A DNA stretch of 9,418 nucleotides, from the NCBI GenBank assembly GCA_021835265.1, contig JAKBQK010000415.1:1-9418 (forward strand). Direction: 5' to 3'. Shown in pieces: positions 1 through 7,672 of this stretch. Positions within the stretch are counted from its first letter, which is position 1, and the number at the start of each line of letters is the position of its first letter. Source of the stretch: Thermoplasmata archaeon (GTDB taxonomy: Archaea > Thermoplasmatota > Thermoplasmata > Thermoplasmatales > Thermoplasmataceae). The notes below the pieces were generated by a model. It had not been told where the DNA came from. It searched no databases and saw only the letters and a list, made by a program, of their open reading frames with translations. The translations under genes were made by a program, and so were the position numbers.

Positions 1-921
1 GAAAACAAATTAGCCACTTTACAATTTTTTTTATATCAACTTTACATGAGAGTTTACTTTAATTTAACATATTTCAGGAGAAATAAAAAATTGTTTTCCA
101 ATTTTGATATTGTATATCTTACAAACAATTGGTTTTATCCAATTTTCATTGGAAAAAAATTGGTTGGGACTCAGCATACAGACTTTGACTACCTGCCCTC
201 AAAGAGTGGCCTAAAACAATTAATTAAAATTAGATTAATAAGTGCGGGAGTGCTATTTAACCGGATTTCTGCCTTTCACTTATTTCCCGCGTCCCGAAAA
301 ATATCAAATGCGATTAAGGGGGGAAACAATTTGATATTAGAGAGTGGTGTCAATCTATTAAATTACACCATTTGCAGAAAATCTGGCAAGCCTATATTTC
401 TCTTCGTCGGAAGACTCGAGGAATGCAAGGGTGTAAAATTTATTTTAGAACTATGGGATAAGTATAAAATAGATTACGAATTAAATGTCGTTGGAATTGG
501 ACCGTTGTATTCTCTTAAGCCTGATGACGATGAATGCCAAAAAGTAAATTTTAAAGGCATTTTAAACGAAAGAGAATTGCGAGAATTGTATTCTCGTTCT
601 GACATCCTGTTGTCCCCAACCAAGTGTGACACTTATTCAATGACTATTACTCAAGCTCTTGCATCAGGATGCCATGTTTTGGTGTCTGATTTTCTTAATG
701 GTATGTTCGATATCTATAGTGATGCGGGTTATCTACATTATTTGCCACTAAAACATTCCTTATGGGTAAAAAAAATAGAATTTATTGCCACAAATATCAA
801 TGAAATCAGAAAGAATGCAACAATGGTTCGTCAACTGGCGGCTGAAACAAATGATATTAAAAAAATATCACAAAAATTATTTACCTTTCTTGAGAATATA
901 TCTACGCAGAATATCAGTTAG
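1..921 (+). CDS. GT4-family (GT-B fold) glycosyltransferase, 5'-truncated by window edge
   Basis: The frame is open from base 1 to a TAG at 919-921 (306 visible residues). The first ATG, at base 46, is probably internal, because an N-terminal Rossmann-like half is only partly present (FDIVYLTNNW at about residues 35-44 matches the end of that half in GT4 enzymes). The C-terminal donor-binding half is clear: FLFVGRLEECKG at about residues 133-144, NVVGIGPLYS, and the SDILLSPTKCDTYSMTITQALASG type of motif at about 200-222. These enzymes transfer a sugar from a nucleotide-sugar donor with retention, usually on the cytoplasmic side of the membrane. The usual E-x7-E signature reads D-x7-Q here. 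The gene converges on the minus-strand sugar operon and overlaps its last gene by 45 bases, so it belongs to a separate transcript of what is probably the same glycan locus. The family assignment is firm; donor and acceptor are unknown. Confidence 0.88.
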   Translation, partial: ENKLATLQFFLYQLYMRVYFNLTYFRRNKKLFSNFDIVYLTNNWFYPIFIGKKLVGTQHTDFDYLPSKSGLKQLIKIRLISAGVLFNRISAFHLFPASRKISNAIKGGNNLILESGVNLLNYTICRKSGKPIFLFVGRLEECKGVKFILELWDKYKIDYELNVVGIGPLYSLKPDDDECQKVNFKGILNERELRELYSRSDILLSPTKCDTYSMTITQALASGCHVLVSDFLNGMFDIYSDAGYLHYLPLKHSLWVKKIEFIATNINEIRKNATMVRQLAAETNDIKKISQKLFTFLENISTQNIS

Positions 922-3840
922 AGCGACCCTAGCTGTTTCTGACATAGTAAACACAAGAAGGAGTGCAAGAATGATAAGGTCAATTTCTGTCACGAAAAGC
1001 AGTGAATGGTATTTCGTCTGGATATTCACAAAAATTATAGAGAAATAGCCACCCGGATGCTGTTCAAGTACAGATTTCTCATACGGGTTCGTCAGACCGA
1101 CCGTGATTGCTGTTGTGTTGGTGTTATTGTTTGGGATAAGAACTGCCACCACTAATATCAAATGATCTTCCCTTGGGAAATTGAAAAGATATCTATTAGA
1201 ATCATTGAATTTTCCAACAACAATATTGCTGTAGCTTAGATTAAACTTTCCTATCTGACCGGTGCTATCACATATGGAGATATTCCCAGTTGAATTAGGC
1301 TGGAACATCAAGTCAAAAATGACACTACCATTAGATAATTGAGAATAACGGTTCATCGAAAGAACGTTATAGTTAATAATGCTATTATTTTGTTGAGTAG
1401 AATAATTGAGCTGAGAAGTAGTAGATACTAATATCATATACATATCTTTTTGCAATGAATTAGGTAACCGCTGAGAAATGAGATGCGGAAGGAGAATAGT
1501 TGTAGATTGCAACACATTGTCATTTTTTAAGGTACTGAGAATGTCATAATCATTAAAAACTTGGGAGTTTGAGCTTACTAAATATCCGTAGGACAGCTTA
1601 GGAAAAGATAATCTGATTGTGCTGTTCAAAGAATGATTTGTGTTGATAAAAAGAAGAGTGAAGGCTACATAATTAGGTGTTGTATTAACTATAAAATTGT
1701 GAGGTCCAGAAGATACATTTGCTATAAAAGTACCATGGTTGGTAAATATTGCGGAGGGATTATTTATATTGTTAAAAAAAGCTTCTATTACGACATGCCC
1801 TCTACTATTGTTTCTAATACTAAAGCCAACGTTGTAAACTTCTTGAGTGAAATTGGCTAATTTGTTTTCAGCAATGGGAACATGTAGAAGGAAATATGTG
1901 CCATACCCGTGAATGCTTACCGTAGTATTTTTAATTGAAACATTATTTGATGGATAGCCCCCAAAAAAAGAACCGGATTCATTTAAATCTACAGGGACGC
2001 CAGAAACTATGGATTGTGGAATAGGGTTATCAATAAGTGCTAAGGGATGTGTGCTATTTAAATCTTTAAAATATGAATTAACAGAATATACGACAAAACC
2101 ATTACCTATAAATGATTTGTTAAAATTGGCTGAATTGTTAAGTGCATTAAGCAAGGTATTCGTTGGTAATTGAATCTGATTTGGGATATTATATGGACTG
2201 CTCGATGGAAGTAAAATTGTACAATTTTGATCTTCCACTACTACAAGATATCCAACTCCGTATATTCCTAAGAGACAACTGGAAATATTTAGGTCTAAAT
2301 TGGCAATTGATGAATATAGTTGAATATCTGCGGAATAATTAAATACTGTGTTTGGAAGCGGGAATGGAGCATTAAATATTCGATTAACTGGAATAGTCGA
2401 ACCCATAATATTATACAAAAACTCTGTATTTGGAAGAAACATTATTTCTCCTGAATAATTAGACGCGACCGTTTCATACCAAGAATGAACACTGAGATAA
2501 TTTAGCGAAAAAGAGTCCGACGCGTCGGGTCGCATTCGGGCATGATAAATTGTAGATGATGAATAATAAGAAGTTGACAATAGAATGATAACGATTCCGA
2601 TAGCTAAAATAGATACATATTTCGTTTTCAATTTAATTCTAATTAACATATGCTTTCTACCCATAACAGCTGATTCCTTATTTACTATTATTTCAAAAAT
2701 CTTATTTCGTAAACTCATAAGAAACTCAATACCAATAGAACCTATTATGAATAGCGCAAAAATTTGACCGAGTTCAAAAAACCCAGCATAGTCAAATATC
2801 CATAAATATGGGATGCTCGTTATAATAAATGTAAATCCGTAGTAAACAAGGATTATAGGGATTGTATAGGTAATATACACAATAAATGCTATTTCAATTA
2901 AACCCCTTCTAAAATCGTACTTTTCAGACTTATAGAGAACCGAGAGTATGCCAAAAAGCAAGATAAAGAGAATGATGATAGACCATGATAATTGTACCCC
3001 GGGCTGTGAATTGAGAAGAGACCGTTCTATGCTCATGCCTGAATATCCGTATTTTATCGTGTTAATAACATAATCTAACGTTGATGTTGGGTTTTTAGAA
3101 ATGTTGGACAATCCAAAAAAATCTGATAAAACTGTAGACATCAGCAGAAGAATAATTGGTACTATGAGATAGATTAAATTTAAAAGAGCCTTTTTTTCCT
3201 TAAAAAAAGGTCTAACTAACGAATAAAAACCAATTAGGAATACTATTGGGAATAAGACATAAAGTCCCAATGGGAATGCAGAAAGTGCACTTAAGGATAG
3301 CAGTATTCCTGCCAAAGTAAGATATTTATAGCTTTTGTTTGGAATTCGTATATTTCTAATTACATATTTAATGCTTAAAAAGCCAAAAAGTAATAGACCA
3401 ATAAATTCATACCCTCCTGACACAAAAACCAATGTGACATAATTAGAAAATGTACCCAACGTTACTGAAATCAGAAATGATGAAAATCTACTCCCTGAAA
3501 ATTCGACTGATGATACATATATAGCAAAAGGTAGTAATAGAAAGAAAGTTAGATTAAAATAATTGTGAGCAACAATTGTGCTTTTAGACAGTTTAAAGAT
3601 TATCCATTGTAAAATATTATAATAGGAAAACAGGGAAAGGGATTTTGCACTCAAATTACCATATAAGTATGGAACTGAATAATCTCCTCCATCAAAAATG
3701 AGTGTTTGAAAAGGGAATGATTGAAATATTATAAATAATTCAATAAATTGGATAAGAAAGAGAAATATCAAATATCTATGATATAAAATTAATTGAAGGA
3801 GCTTTGAACCAACCTTTTTAAATGAAATACTTAAATTCAA
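877..3840 (-). CDS. Large polytopic membrane protein with sequon-rich ectodomain, possible GT-C glycosyltransferase
   Basis: This 987-residue protein has about nine or ten hydrophobic helices in residues 16-424 (for example 18-39, 93-112, 172-205, 220-239, 286-303, 314-337, 408-424). An ectodomain of about 520 residues (425-945) and one final helix (947-968) with a short basic tail (RRYILKKGK) follow. The first outside loop carries D50 and D53 in FDGGDYSVPY, the kind of acidic pair found in GT-C polyprenyl-phosphate-sugar transferases. The ectodomain begins with IMFLPNTEF and LGIYGVGYLVVVED segments reminiscent of YfhO- or AftD-like membrane proteins, then beta-rich stretches (about 640-755 and 830-915) that could be carbohydrate-binding sandwiches. 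It holds 25 N-x-S/T sequons by hand count. The start is TTG, overlapping the upstream stop as TTGA, with AGAGGT eight bases before it; no ATG or other Met occurs in the first 260 residues. As last gene of the operon it may use or transfer the sugar made upstream. The membrane topology is firm; the enzymatic role is a hypothesis. Confidence 0.75.
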   Translation of the reverse strand: MNLSISFKKVGSKLLQLILYHRYLIFLFLIQFIELFIIFQSFPFQTLIFDGGDYSVPYLYGNLSAKSLSLFSYYNILQWIIFKLSKSTIVAHNYFNLTFFLLLPFAIYVSSVEFSGSRFSSFLISVTLGTFSNYVTLVFVSGGYEFIGLLLFGFLSIKYVIRNIRIPNKSYKYLTLAGILLSLSALSAFPLGLYVLFPIVFLIGFYSLVRPFFKEKKALLNLIYLIVPIILLLMSTVLSDFFGLSNISKNPTSTLDYVINTIKYGYSGMSIERSLLNSQPGVQLSWSIIILFILLFGILSVLYKSEKYDFRRGLIEIAFIVYITYTIPIILVYYGFTFIITSIPYLWIFDYAGFFELGQIFALFIIGSIGIEFLMSLRNKIFEIIVNKESAVMGRKHMLIRIKLKTKYVSILAIGIVIILLSTSYYSSSTIYHARMRPDASDSFSLNYLSVHSWYETVASNYSGEIMFLPNTEFLYNIMGSTIPVNRIFNAPFPLPNTVFNYSADIQLYSSIANLDLNISSCLLGIYGVGYLVVVEDQNCTILLPSSSPYNIPNQIQLPTNTLLNALNNSANFNKSFIGNGFVVYSVNSYFKDLNSTHPLALIDNPIPQSIVSGVPVDLNESGSFFGGYPSNNVSIKNTTVSIHGYGTYFLLHVPIAENKLANFTQEVYNVGFSIRNNSRGHVVIEAFFNNINNPSAIFTNHGTFIANVSSGPHNFIVNTTPNYVAFTLLFINTNHSLNSTIRLSFPKLSYGYLVSSNSQVFNDYDILSTLKNDNVLQSTTILLPHLISQRLPNSLQKDMYMILVSTTSQLNYSTQQNNSIINYNVLSMNRYSQLSNGSVIFDLMFQPNSTGNISICDSTGQIGKFNLSYSNIVVGKFNDSNRYLFNFPREDHLILVVAVLIPNNNTNTTAITVGLTNPYEKSVLEQHPGGYFSIIFVNIQTKYHSLLFVTEIDLIILALLLVFTMSETARVALTDILRRYILKKGK

Positions 3841-4877
3841 GTTATCAAACCTCTAGTAGAGTTTAATAATTCTTCTATGAAGGCAGAAAAAAGTACATCG
3901 CTAGGCAATCCCTTCATTCCTCGTAGCATACTATTGCTCAATGTTCCACCTTTTAATGTTTTTAACTTGAGTTTTACCGTTTCATAATTCCATTCAGAAT
4001 TCTTTATATCTATTGCGAGAGCAGCATCTTCTCTATTGTTTATGTATAAAGGATTATAGATATAACCTCGTAGGGAAAAGAATTCGTTTAGCATAGGAGC
4101 ACTGAATATAGCAAAGGTGTGCTGATCGATGAAATTAAAAATCTTCCTATAAAAGATTCTGTTCAAAAGATTATCCAAACCTGCAAAATACTTAACCCTA
4201 AATCTACTGGAATAATCTTTTAAAGTTAGCATTGCCTTGAACATTGGAAATTTTAGAGATAAAATTCTTTCAAGGTAAGCTGAAATTCTCTTTTCACTAT
4301 ATATATTATTTCTACAAGAGTAATAATTTGAAAATGGAATTGGAAACACTATTCCAACTTCTTTATTGTTAATTACCGCAAGTCTTTGTCTAAGATTGTC
4401 TATATCGTCTATAGAAATTATATCATCGCCTGAAAATATAACCCATTTTGGTCTATATAGTAGCGCTTTTTTGATACCAATATTAATATTACGTGCTATG
4501 TTAAAATAATAATCCTCTCTTCCGCCACTTTCCACAAATATTATGTGAAAGCCACTGAAAATATTTATACATTTCTGAGCAAATTTGCCGTGGAAATCGG
4601 AAGTTGGTATTACGACTATTATTTCAGACTCATTACTTATTTCAAAAATACGAGAAATCCCATCTGGTCTTTCCTTCATCCATTGAATAATTGATCTACG
4701 ATCATCGAAACTCTCATAGAACTCTAATATTTTTTGAGGATCCTCGCTATAAAAGTAATTATTTAGATAATCTACAAGGCTAAAAAATAATGGGTCTTTC
4801 GGCAATTCTATAGTGCAGACAAGTCTAGAGCTCTTTATATTATAATCTATTGATGTGTTACTGATAGGATTAATCAT
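3837..4877 (-). CDS. Divergent GT2-like (GT-A fold) glycosyltransferase
   Basis: The protein is about 346 residues. Numbered from the ATG at 4877, it shows a GT-A layout: strand EIIVVIPTSD (85-94), FHIIFVESGG (110-119), the NIARNINIGIKKAL helix (126-139) followed by PKWVIFSGDDI with an Asp-Asp pair (about D151-D152) where GT2 enzymes bind metal and nucleotide-sugar, and YINNREDAALAIDI (278-291), resembling the acidic catalytic-base region of GT2 rhamnosyltransferase-like enzymes. About 80 residues before the GT-A core match nothing I recognise. No membrane segment is evident, so it should act in the cytoplasm or at the membrane face. Start choice: a GTG at 4886 would add three residues (349 aa) and overlap rfbG by 17 bases. 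The ATG at 4877 overlaps it by eight and has GTGA five bases upstream, a partial Shine-Dalgarno. It ends in TTGA overlap with the membrane protein gene. Likely role: transfer of the operon's CDP-sugar or a partner sugar. Confidence 0.72.
   Translation of the reverse strand: MINPISNTSIDYNIKSSRLVCTIELPKDPLFFSLVDYLNNYFYSEDPQKILEFYESFDDRRSIIQWMKERPDGISRIFEISNESEIIVVIPTSDFHGKFAQKCINIFSGFHIIFVESGGREDYYFNIARNINIGIKKALLYRPKWVIFSGDDIISIDDIDNLRQRLAVINNKEVGIVFPIPFSNYYSCRNNIYSEKRISAYLERILSLKFPMFKAMLTLKDYSSRFRVKYFAGLDNLLNRIFYRKIFNFIDQHTFAIFSAPMLNEFFSLRGYIYNPLYINNREDAALAIDIKNSEWNYETVKLKLKTLKGGTLSNSMLRGMKGLPSDVLFSAFIEELLNSTRGLIT
3849..3854 (-). promoter_or_regulatory. Shine-Dalgarno for the TTG start at 3840
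   Basis: The minus strand reads AGAGGT, then eight bases, then TTG. It matches the archaeal 16S tail (complement of GGAGGTGAT) and supports the unusual TTG start of the 987-residue membrane protein, whose start codon overlaps the preceding TGA stop by four bases. Confidence 0.65.
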
Positions 4878-5937
4878 TATGGTCACTTCTGCGATAAGAA
4901 TTAATTTGGTTAACCGTCATCTGAGTTACGTCTGCTAATTCCGAATAGTAATTCTTGTACCAATCTGCAGTCAATTTCAAAGCGCTATATATGTCTAACC
5001 TTGGAAACCAATTCAGTTCGCGTTTGGCTTTACTTATATCAAGTTGTAGATAATTTGCCTCTTTAGAACTTCCACCTTCCACAATTTCGTAAAATCCTTT
5101 TCCGTAAAATCTAATGAAGGTTTCAGTAAGTTCTCTAACAGTCAAATCTTTGTTAAATGCAGGCCCAAAATTCCAAGAATCAGAAAATCTAATATTTTTC
5201 CACATCTTCTCAATTAATGTCATAATACCTGAGATTGGTTCTAATACATGCTGCCATGGTCTGATAGAATTAGGACTTCTAATTCTAACTGCTTGATGAT
5301 TGAATATGGATCTTATTATATCTGGTATAATTCTATGTTTTGCCCAATCTCCACCCCCAATTACATTACCTGATCTTACTGATGAAATTGAAGTACCAGA
5401 ATCGAGAAAGAAGCTATCACGAAAAGAATTGACAACTATATCCTGACAAGATTTACTGGCACTATAAGGGTCTTTGCCTCCCAAATTATCGATCTCCCTA
5501 TACTGATATGCCCATTCATTGTTTTGGTAAGTTTTATCACTTGTCATTATGACTATTACCTTGACACATCCAACTTTCCTTATTATATTTAACAGATTTA
5601 CTGTTCCAATGACATTAATGTCAAATGTTTTAACTGGATCTTCATACGATTCAAGAACTATAGGTTGTGCTGCTAAATGTATTACTATCTCAGGTTGAAT
5701 TTCTGTTAATGTTTTTAGCAACAAATCTTTGTTTCTTATATCACCTCTAATATCAGTAATAACATTATGAAGATTTAAAACATCATAAATATTTGGCTGA
5801 GAGGGTGGTTCAATTGAATATCCGTACACATTTGCCGATAATAATGTCAACCATTTTGTGAACCAAGAACCGATAAAACCTGTGTGACCAGTTTCCAAGA
5901 CTTTACGATTTTTAAAAAAAGAATTTACCTCAATCAA
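4870..5937 (-). CDS. rfbG: CDP-glucose 4,6-dehydratase
   Basis: This is an extended SDR enzyme (355 residues, the usual length for RfbG) that oxidises C4, removes water across C5-C6 and returns hydride to C6, turning CDP-D-glucose into CDP-4-keto-6-deoxy-D-glucose with a bound NAD. The nucleotide-binding motif is TGHTGFIGSW (16-25, GxxGxxG), with the family-typical HLAAQPIVLESYEDP (87-101), the T132-S133-D134-K135 catalytic stretch, and Y158-x3-K162 in DPYSASK. GNVIGGGDWAKHRIIPDI and SIRPWQHVLEP are typical of CDP-glucose rather than dTDP-glucose dehydratases. The start is TTG, overlapping the upstream TGA as TTGA, with GGGGGT five bases before it. It sits two genes after rfbF, which supplies its substrate. 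Product recognition is strong from motifs and context together. Confidence 0.93.
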   Translation of the reverse strand: MIEVNSFFKNRKVLETGHTGFIGSWFTKWLTLLSANVYGYSIEPPSQPNIYDVLNLHNVITDIRGDIRNKDLLLKTLTEIQPEIVIHLAAQPIVLESYEDPVKTFDINVIGTVNLLNIIRKVGCVKVIVIMTSDKTYQNNEWAYQYREIDNLGGKDPYSASKSCQDIVVNSFRDSFFLDSGTSISSVRSGNVIGGGDWAKHRIIPDIIRSIFNHQAVRIRSPNSIRPWQHVLEPISGIMTLIEKMWKNIRFSDSWNFGPAFNKDLTVRELTETFIRFYGKGFYEIVEGGSSKEANYLQLDISKAKRELNWFPRLDIYSALKLTADWYKNYYSELADVTQMTVNQINSYRRSDHND

Positions 5938-6899
5938 CTTAAACCCCCTTCGTTTATTGGAAACTTATAAGAACTTTTATTTTGAGAAAACCATTTGAAT
6001 GTTCTTCTCAGTGCTTCCTTTTGAGGAGTAAACTTGAGCTTTAATTCTGACAAAACACTACTAGTATATTTTTGATCTGCATATAGAAATTCTGTCGAGC
6101 CACGTTTATCAAAGGTTGATTCCGTACACTTAACGCCGGCCAAACTAAATAGATATTTAACTATATCTGTCACTTTGGTCATCTTACCAGTTCCCGCATT
6201 TATTACGTTCCCAATTTCTATAGCATCTGATTTCCTAGATAACGCGTAGTATATTTTACTAACATCATTCATATAAATAAAATCTCTTCCAGAATAAGGA
6301 TTTTTAATTAAAGGAATATCATTATGAAGTAACGAAAGAATAACATATGGTATCAATCGAATAGGGGAATCAAAGAACCCAAATGGAGTGAATAACCTTA
6401 CGGTAATATATTTCTTTTCAAATTTTTGAGCTATCATATCTATATATTCCCTTTCCGCTTTTTTCGTTATACCGTACAGACCAATTGGCTGTTTCGAGCA
6501 ATCGCTTCCAATCACCGGATTATTTGAAAAACCACACTCGTAAGCACTACCAGTGTTTATTAGTTGTTCCACATTCATTCTCACACACGTATTTGCAAGA
6601 TTTACCGTGTTGACGAAATTTTTCTGAATGACCTCTTCCTGATCATCAACACCAAATCCAGAAACTTTTCCTGAACAGTTAATTACTACGTCTGGTTTTA
6701 CTGACGATATGATGGATTCTATGTCACATTTGGACGATAAATCTCCCTGATGAATGATTAGATTCCCCATCAAATCTTTAATTCTCCAGTTATATGAATC
6801 CCCTCTTAAGCAAACATGTACTTCTTCATTATTTTCAAGAAAATGGCGTGTTACATTCCCTCCGACGAACCCGGTGGCTCCAAAAATAAGAACTTTCAT
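5934..6899 (-). CDS. NAD(P)-dependent SDR sugar-nucleotide reductase/epimerase
   Basis: From the ATG at 6899 this is a 321-residue extended SDR protein. It has the Rossmann motif GATGFVGG (7-14), GDLSS (52-56), the VVINCSGKVSGFG strand (71-83), NTGSAYECG (115-123, with S118 as likely catalytic Ser/Thr) and the catalytic Y142-G-I-T-K146. RDFIYMNDV and NVINAGTGK further along are typical of sugar-nucleotide epimerases, dehydratases and 4-ketoreductases. It resembles abequose or paratose synthase-type reductases. Between rfbF and rfbG and next to a C-methyltransferase, its likeliest job is reduction of the 4-keto group, possibly after epimerisation, to finish a CDP-6-deoxyhexose. An upstream in-frame ATG at 6938 would add 13 residues lying entirely inside rfbF. 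The 6899 start is preferred because the fold begins at MKVLIFGATG, it overlaps the rfbF stop by one base (TAATG), and GAAGGT lies nine bases before it. The exact stereochemistry cannot be read from sequence. Confidence 0.85.
   Translation of the reverse strand: MKVLIFGATGFVGGNVTRHFLENNEEVHVCLRGDSYNWRIKDLMGNLIIHQGDLSSKCDIESIISSVKPDVVINCSGKVSGFGVDDQEEVIQKNFVNTVNLANTCVRMNVEQLINTGSAYECGFSNNPVIGSDCSKQPIGLYGITKKAEREYIDMIAQKFEKKYITVRLFTPFGFFDSPIRLIPYVILSLLHNDIPLIKNPYSGRDFIYMNDVSKIYYALSRKSDAIEIGNVINAGTGKMTKVTDIVKYLFSLAGVKCTESTFDKRGSTEFLYADQKYTSSVLSELKLKFTPQKEALRRTFKWFSQNKSSYKFPINEGGLS
5943..5948 (-). promoter_or_regulatory. Shine-Dalgarno for the TTG start of rfbG
   Basis: The minus strand reads GGGGGT, TTAAG, then TTG at 5937. 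The purine block lies within the last codons of the preceding SDR gene (EGGLS-stop) and supports the TTG as the real rfbG start, giving a four-base TTGA overlap between the genes. Confidence 0.6.
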
Positions 6900-7672
6900 T
6901 ATTTCCAAACCTTCCATGGAACTTTGCCAGAAGCCCATATCGCCTCAAGCGATCTCTTATCATTTAGTGTATCCATAGGTTTCCAGAAACCCTGATGTTT
7001 AAACGCGTTTAATTCACCAGCTTTGGAAAGTGACTGAAGTGGTCCTTGTTCCCAAATTGTTGTATCGTTCACTATAAGTTTCAATGCATTTTTATTTATT
7101 ACAAAAAATCCTCCATTAATCCATCCACCATCTCCTAAGGGTTTTTCTACCACATCTATAACACTTCCTTCTTCATCGATATGGATTAAACCGAACCTCC
7201 CCTCAGGTCTTACTGCCGTCATGGTAACTAATTTATTGTTCTTTTTGTGGAATGACAGGAGATCATTGATATTAACATCCGAAACTCCATCACCATATGT
7301 CATTAAGAATAACTCATCATTCAGATATTTCTCTATTCTCTTTAGCCGCCCCCCAGTCATCACGTTTGTTCCGGTATCAATCAACTGCACTGTCCAGTTC
7401 TCTGGAGGTGATTCAGTTGTAGTAATCGCGCCAGTACCAACATCCACGGTCAAATTAATATGCATTTTATGATAATTCATGAAATATTCTTTAATTACTT
7501 TACCCTTATATCCGAGGCAAATAATGAAATCATTGTACCCGTAATGACTGTAAATCTTCATTATATGCCATAATATGGGCTCCTCTCCTATTTCTACCAT
7601 TGGTTTTGGTTTCAGTGTAGTCTCTTCACTCAGTCGCGTCCCATAACCGCCTGCAAGAATTACGACTTTCAC
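6899..7672 (-). CDS. rfbF: Glucose-1-phosphate cytidylyltransferase
   Basis: The enzyme joins CTP and alpha-D-glucose-1-phosphate to give CDP-D-glucose and pyrophosphate, the entry step of CDP-deoxyhexose synthesis in the cytoplasm. At 257 residues it has the standard family length and signatures: LAGGYGTRLSEET (6-18), KPKPMVEIG (21-29), the metal-binding YGDGVSD (126-132), VVEKPLGDGGWINGGFFV (174-191) and QGFWKPMDTLNDK (227-239). The WINGGFF and GFWKPMDT segments separate it from dTDP- and UDP-glucose pyrophosphorylases. The start is GTG, overlapping the methyltransferase stop as GTGA; a GGGG block lies about 12 bases upstream, a loose Shine-Dalgarno. It directly precedes the SDR gene, with rfbG one gene further on. 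The assignment is firm. Confidence 0.95.
   Translation of the reverse strand: MKVVILAGGYGTRLSEETTLKPKPMVEIGEEPILWHIMKIYSHYGYNDFIICLGYKGKVIKEYFMNYHKMHINLTVDVGTGAITTTESPPENWTVQLIDTGTNVMTGGRLKRIEKYLNDELFLMTYGDGVSDVNINDLLSFHKKNNKLVTMTAVRPEGRFGLIHIDEEGSVIDVVEKPLGDGGWINGGFFVINKNALKLIVNDTTIWEQGPLQSLSKAGELNAFKHQGFWKPMDTLNDKRSLEAIWASGKVPWKVWK
6909..6914 (-). promoter_or_regulatory. Shine-Dalgarno supporting the SDR start at 6899
   Basis: The minus strand reads GAAGGT, nine bases, then ATG at 6899. It lies inside the last codons of rfbF and argues for the internal ATG over the upstream in-frame ATG at 6938. Confidence 0.5.

Noticed and set aside
46..48. ATG at 46 as the true start of the plus-strand glycosyltransferase
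   Set aside because: The frame is open to the window edge with plausible coding sequence, and the GT-B N-terminal half would be too short from here, so the gene most likely begins outside the window.
6900..6938. 13-residue N-terminal extension of the SDR protein from the ATG at 6938
   Set aside because: The added residues lie within the rfbF reading region, match no SDR feature, and the 6899 ATG has better overlap and ribosome-site evidence.
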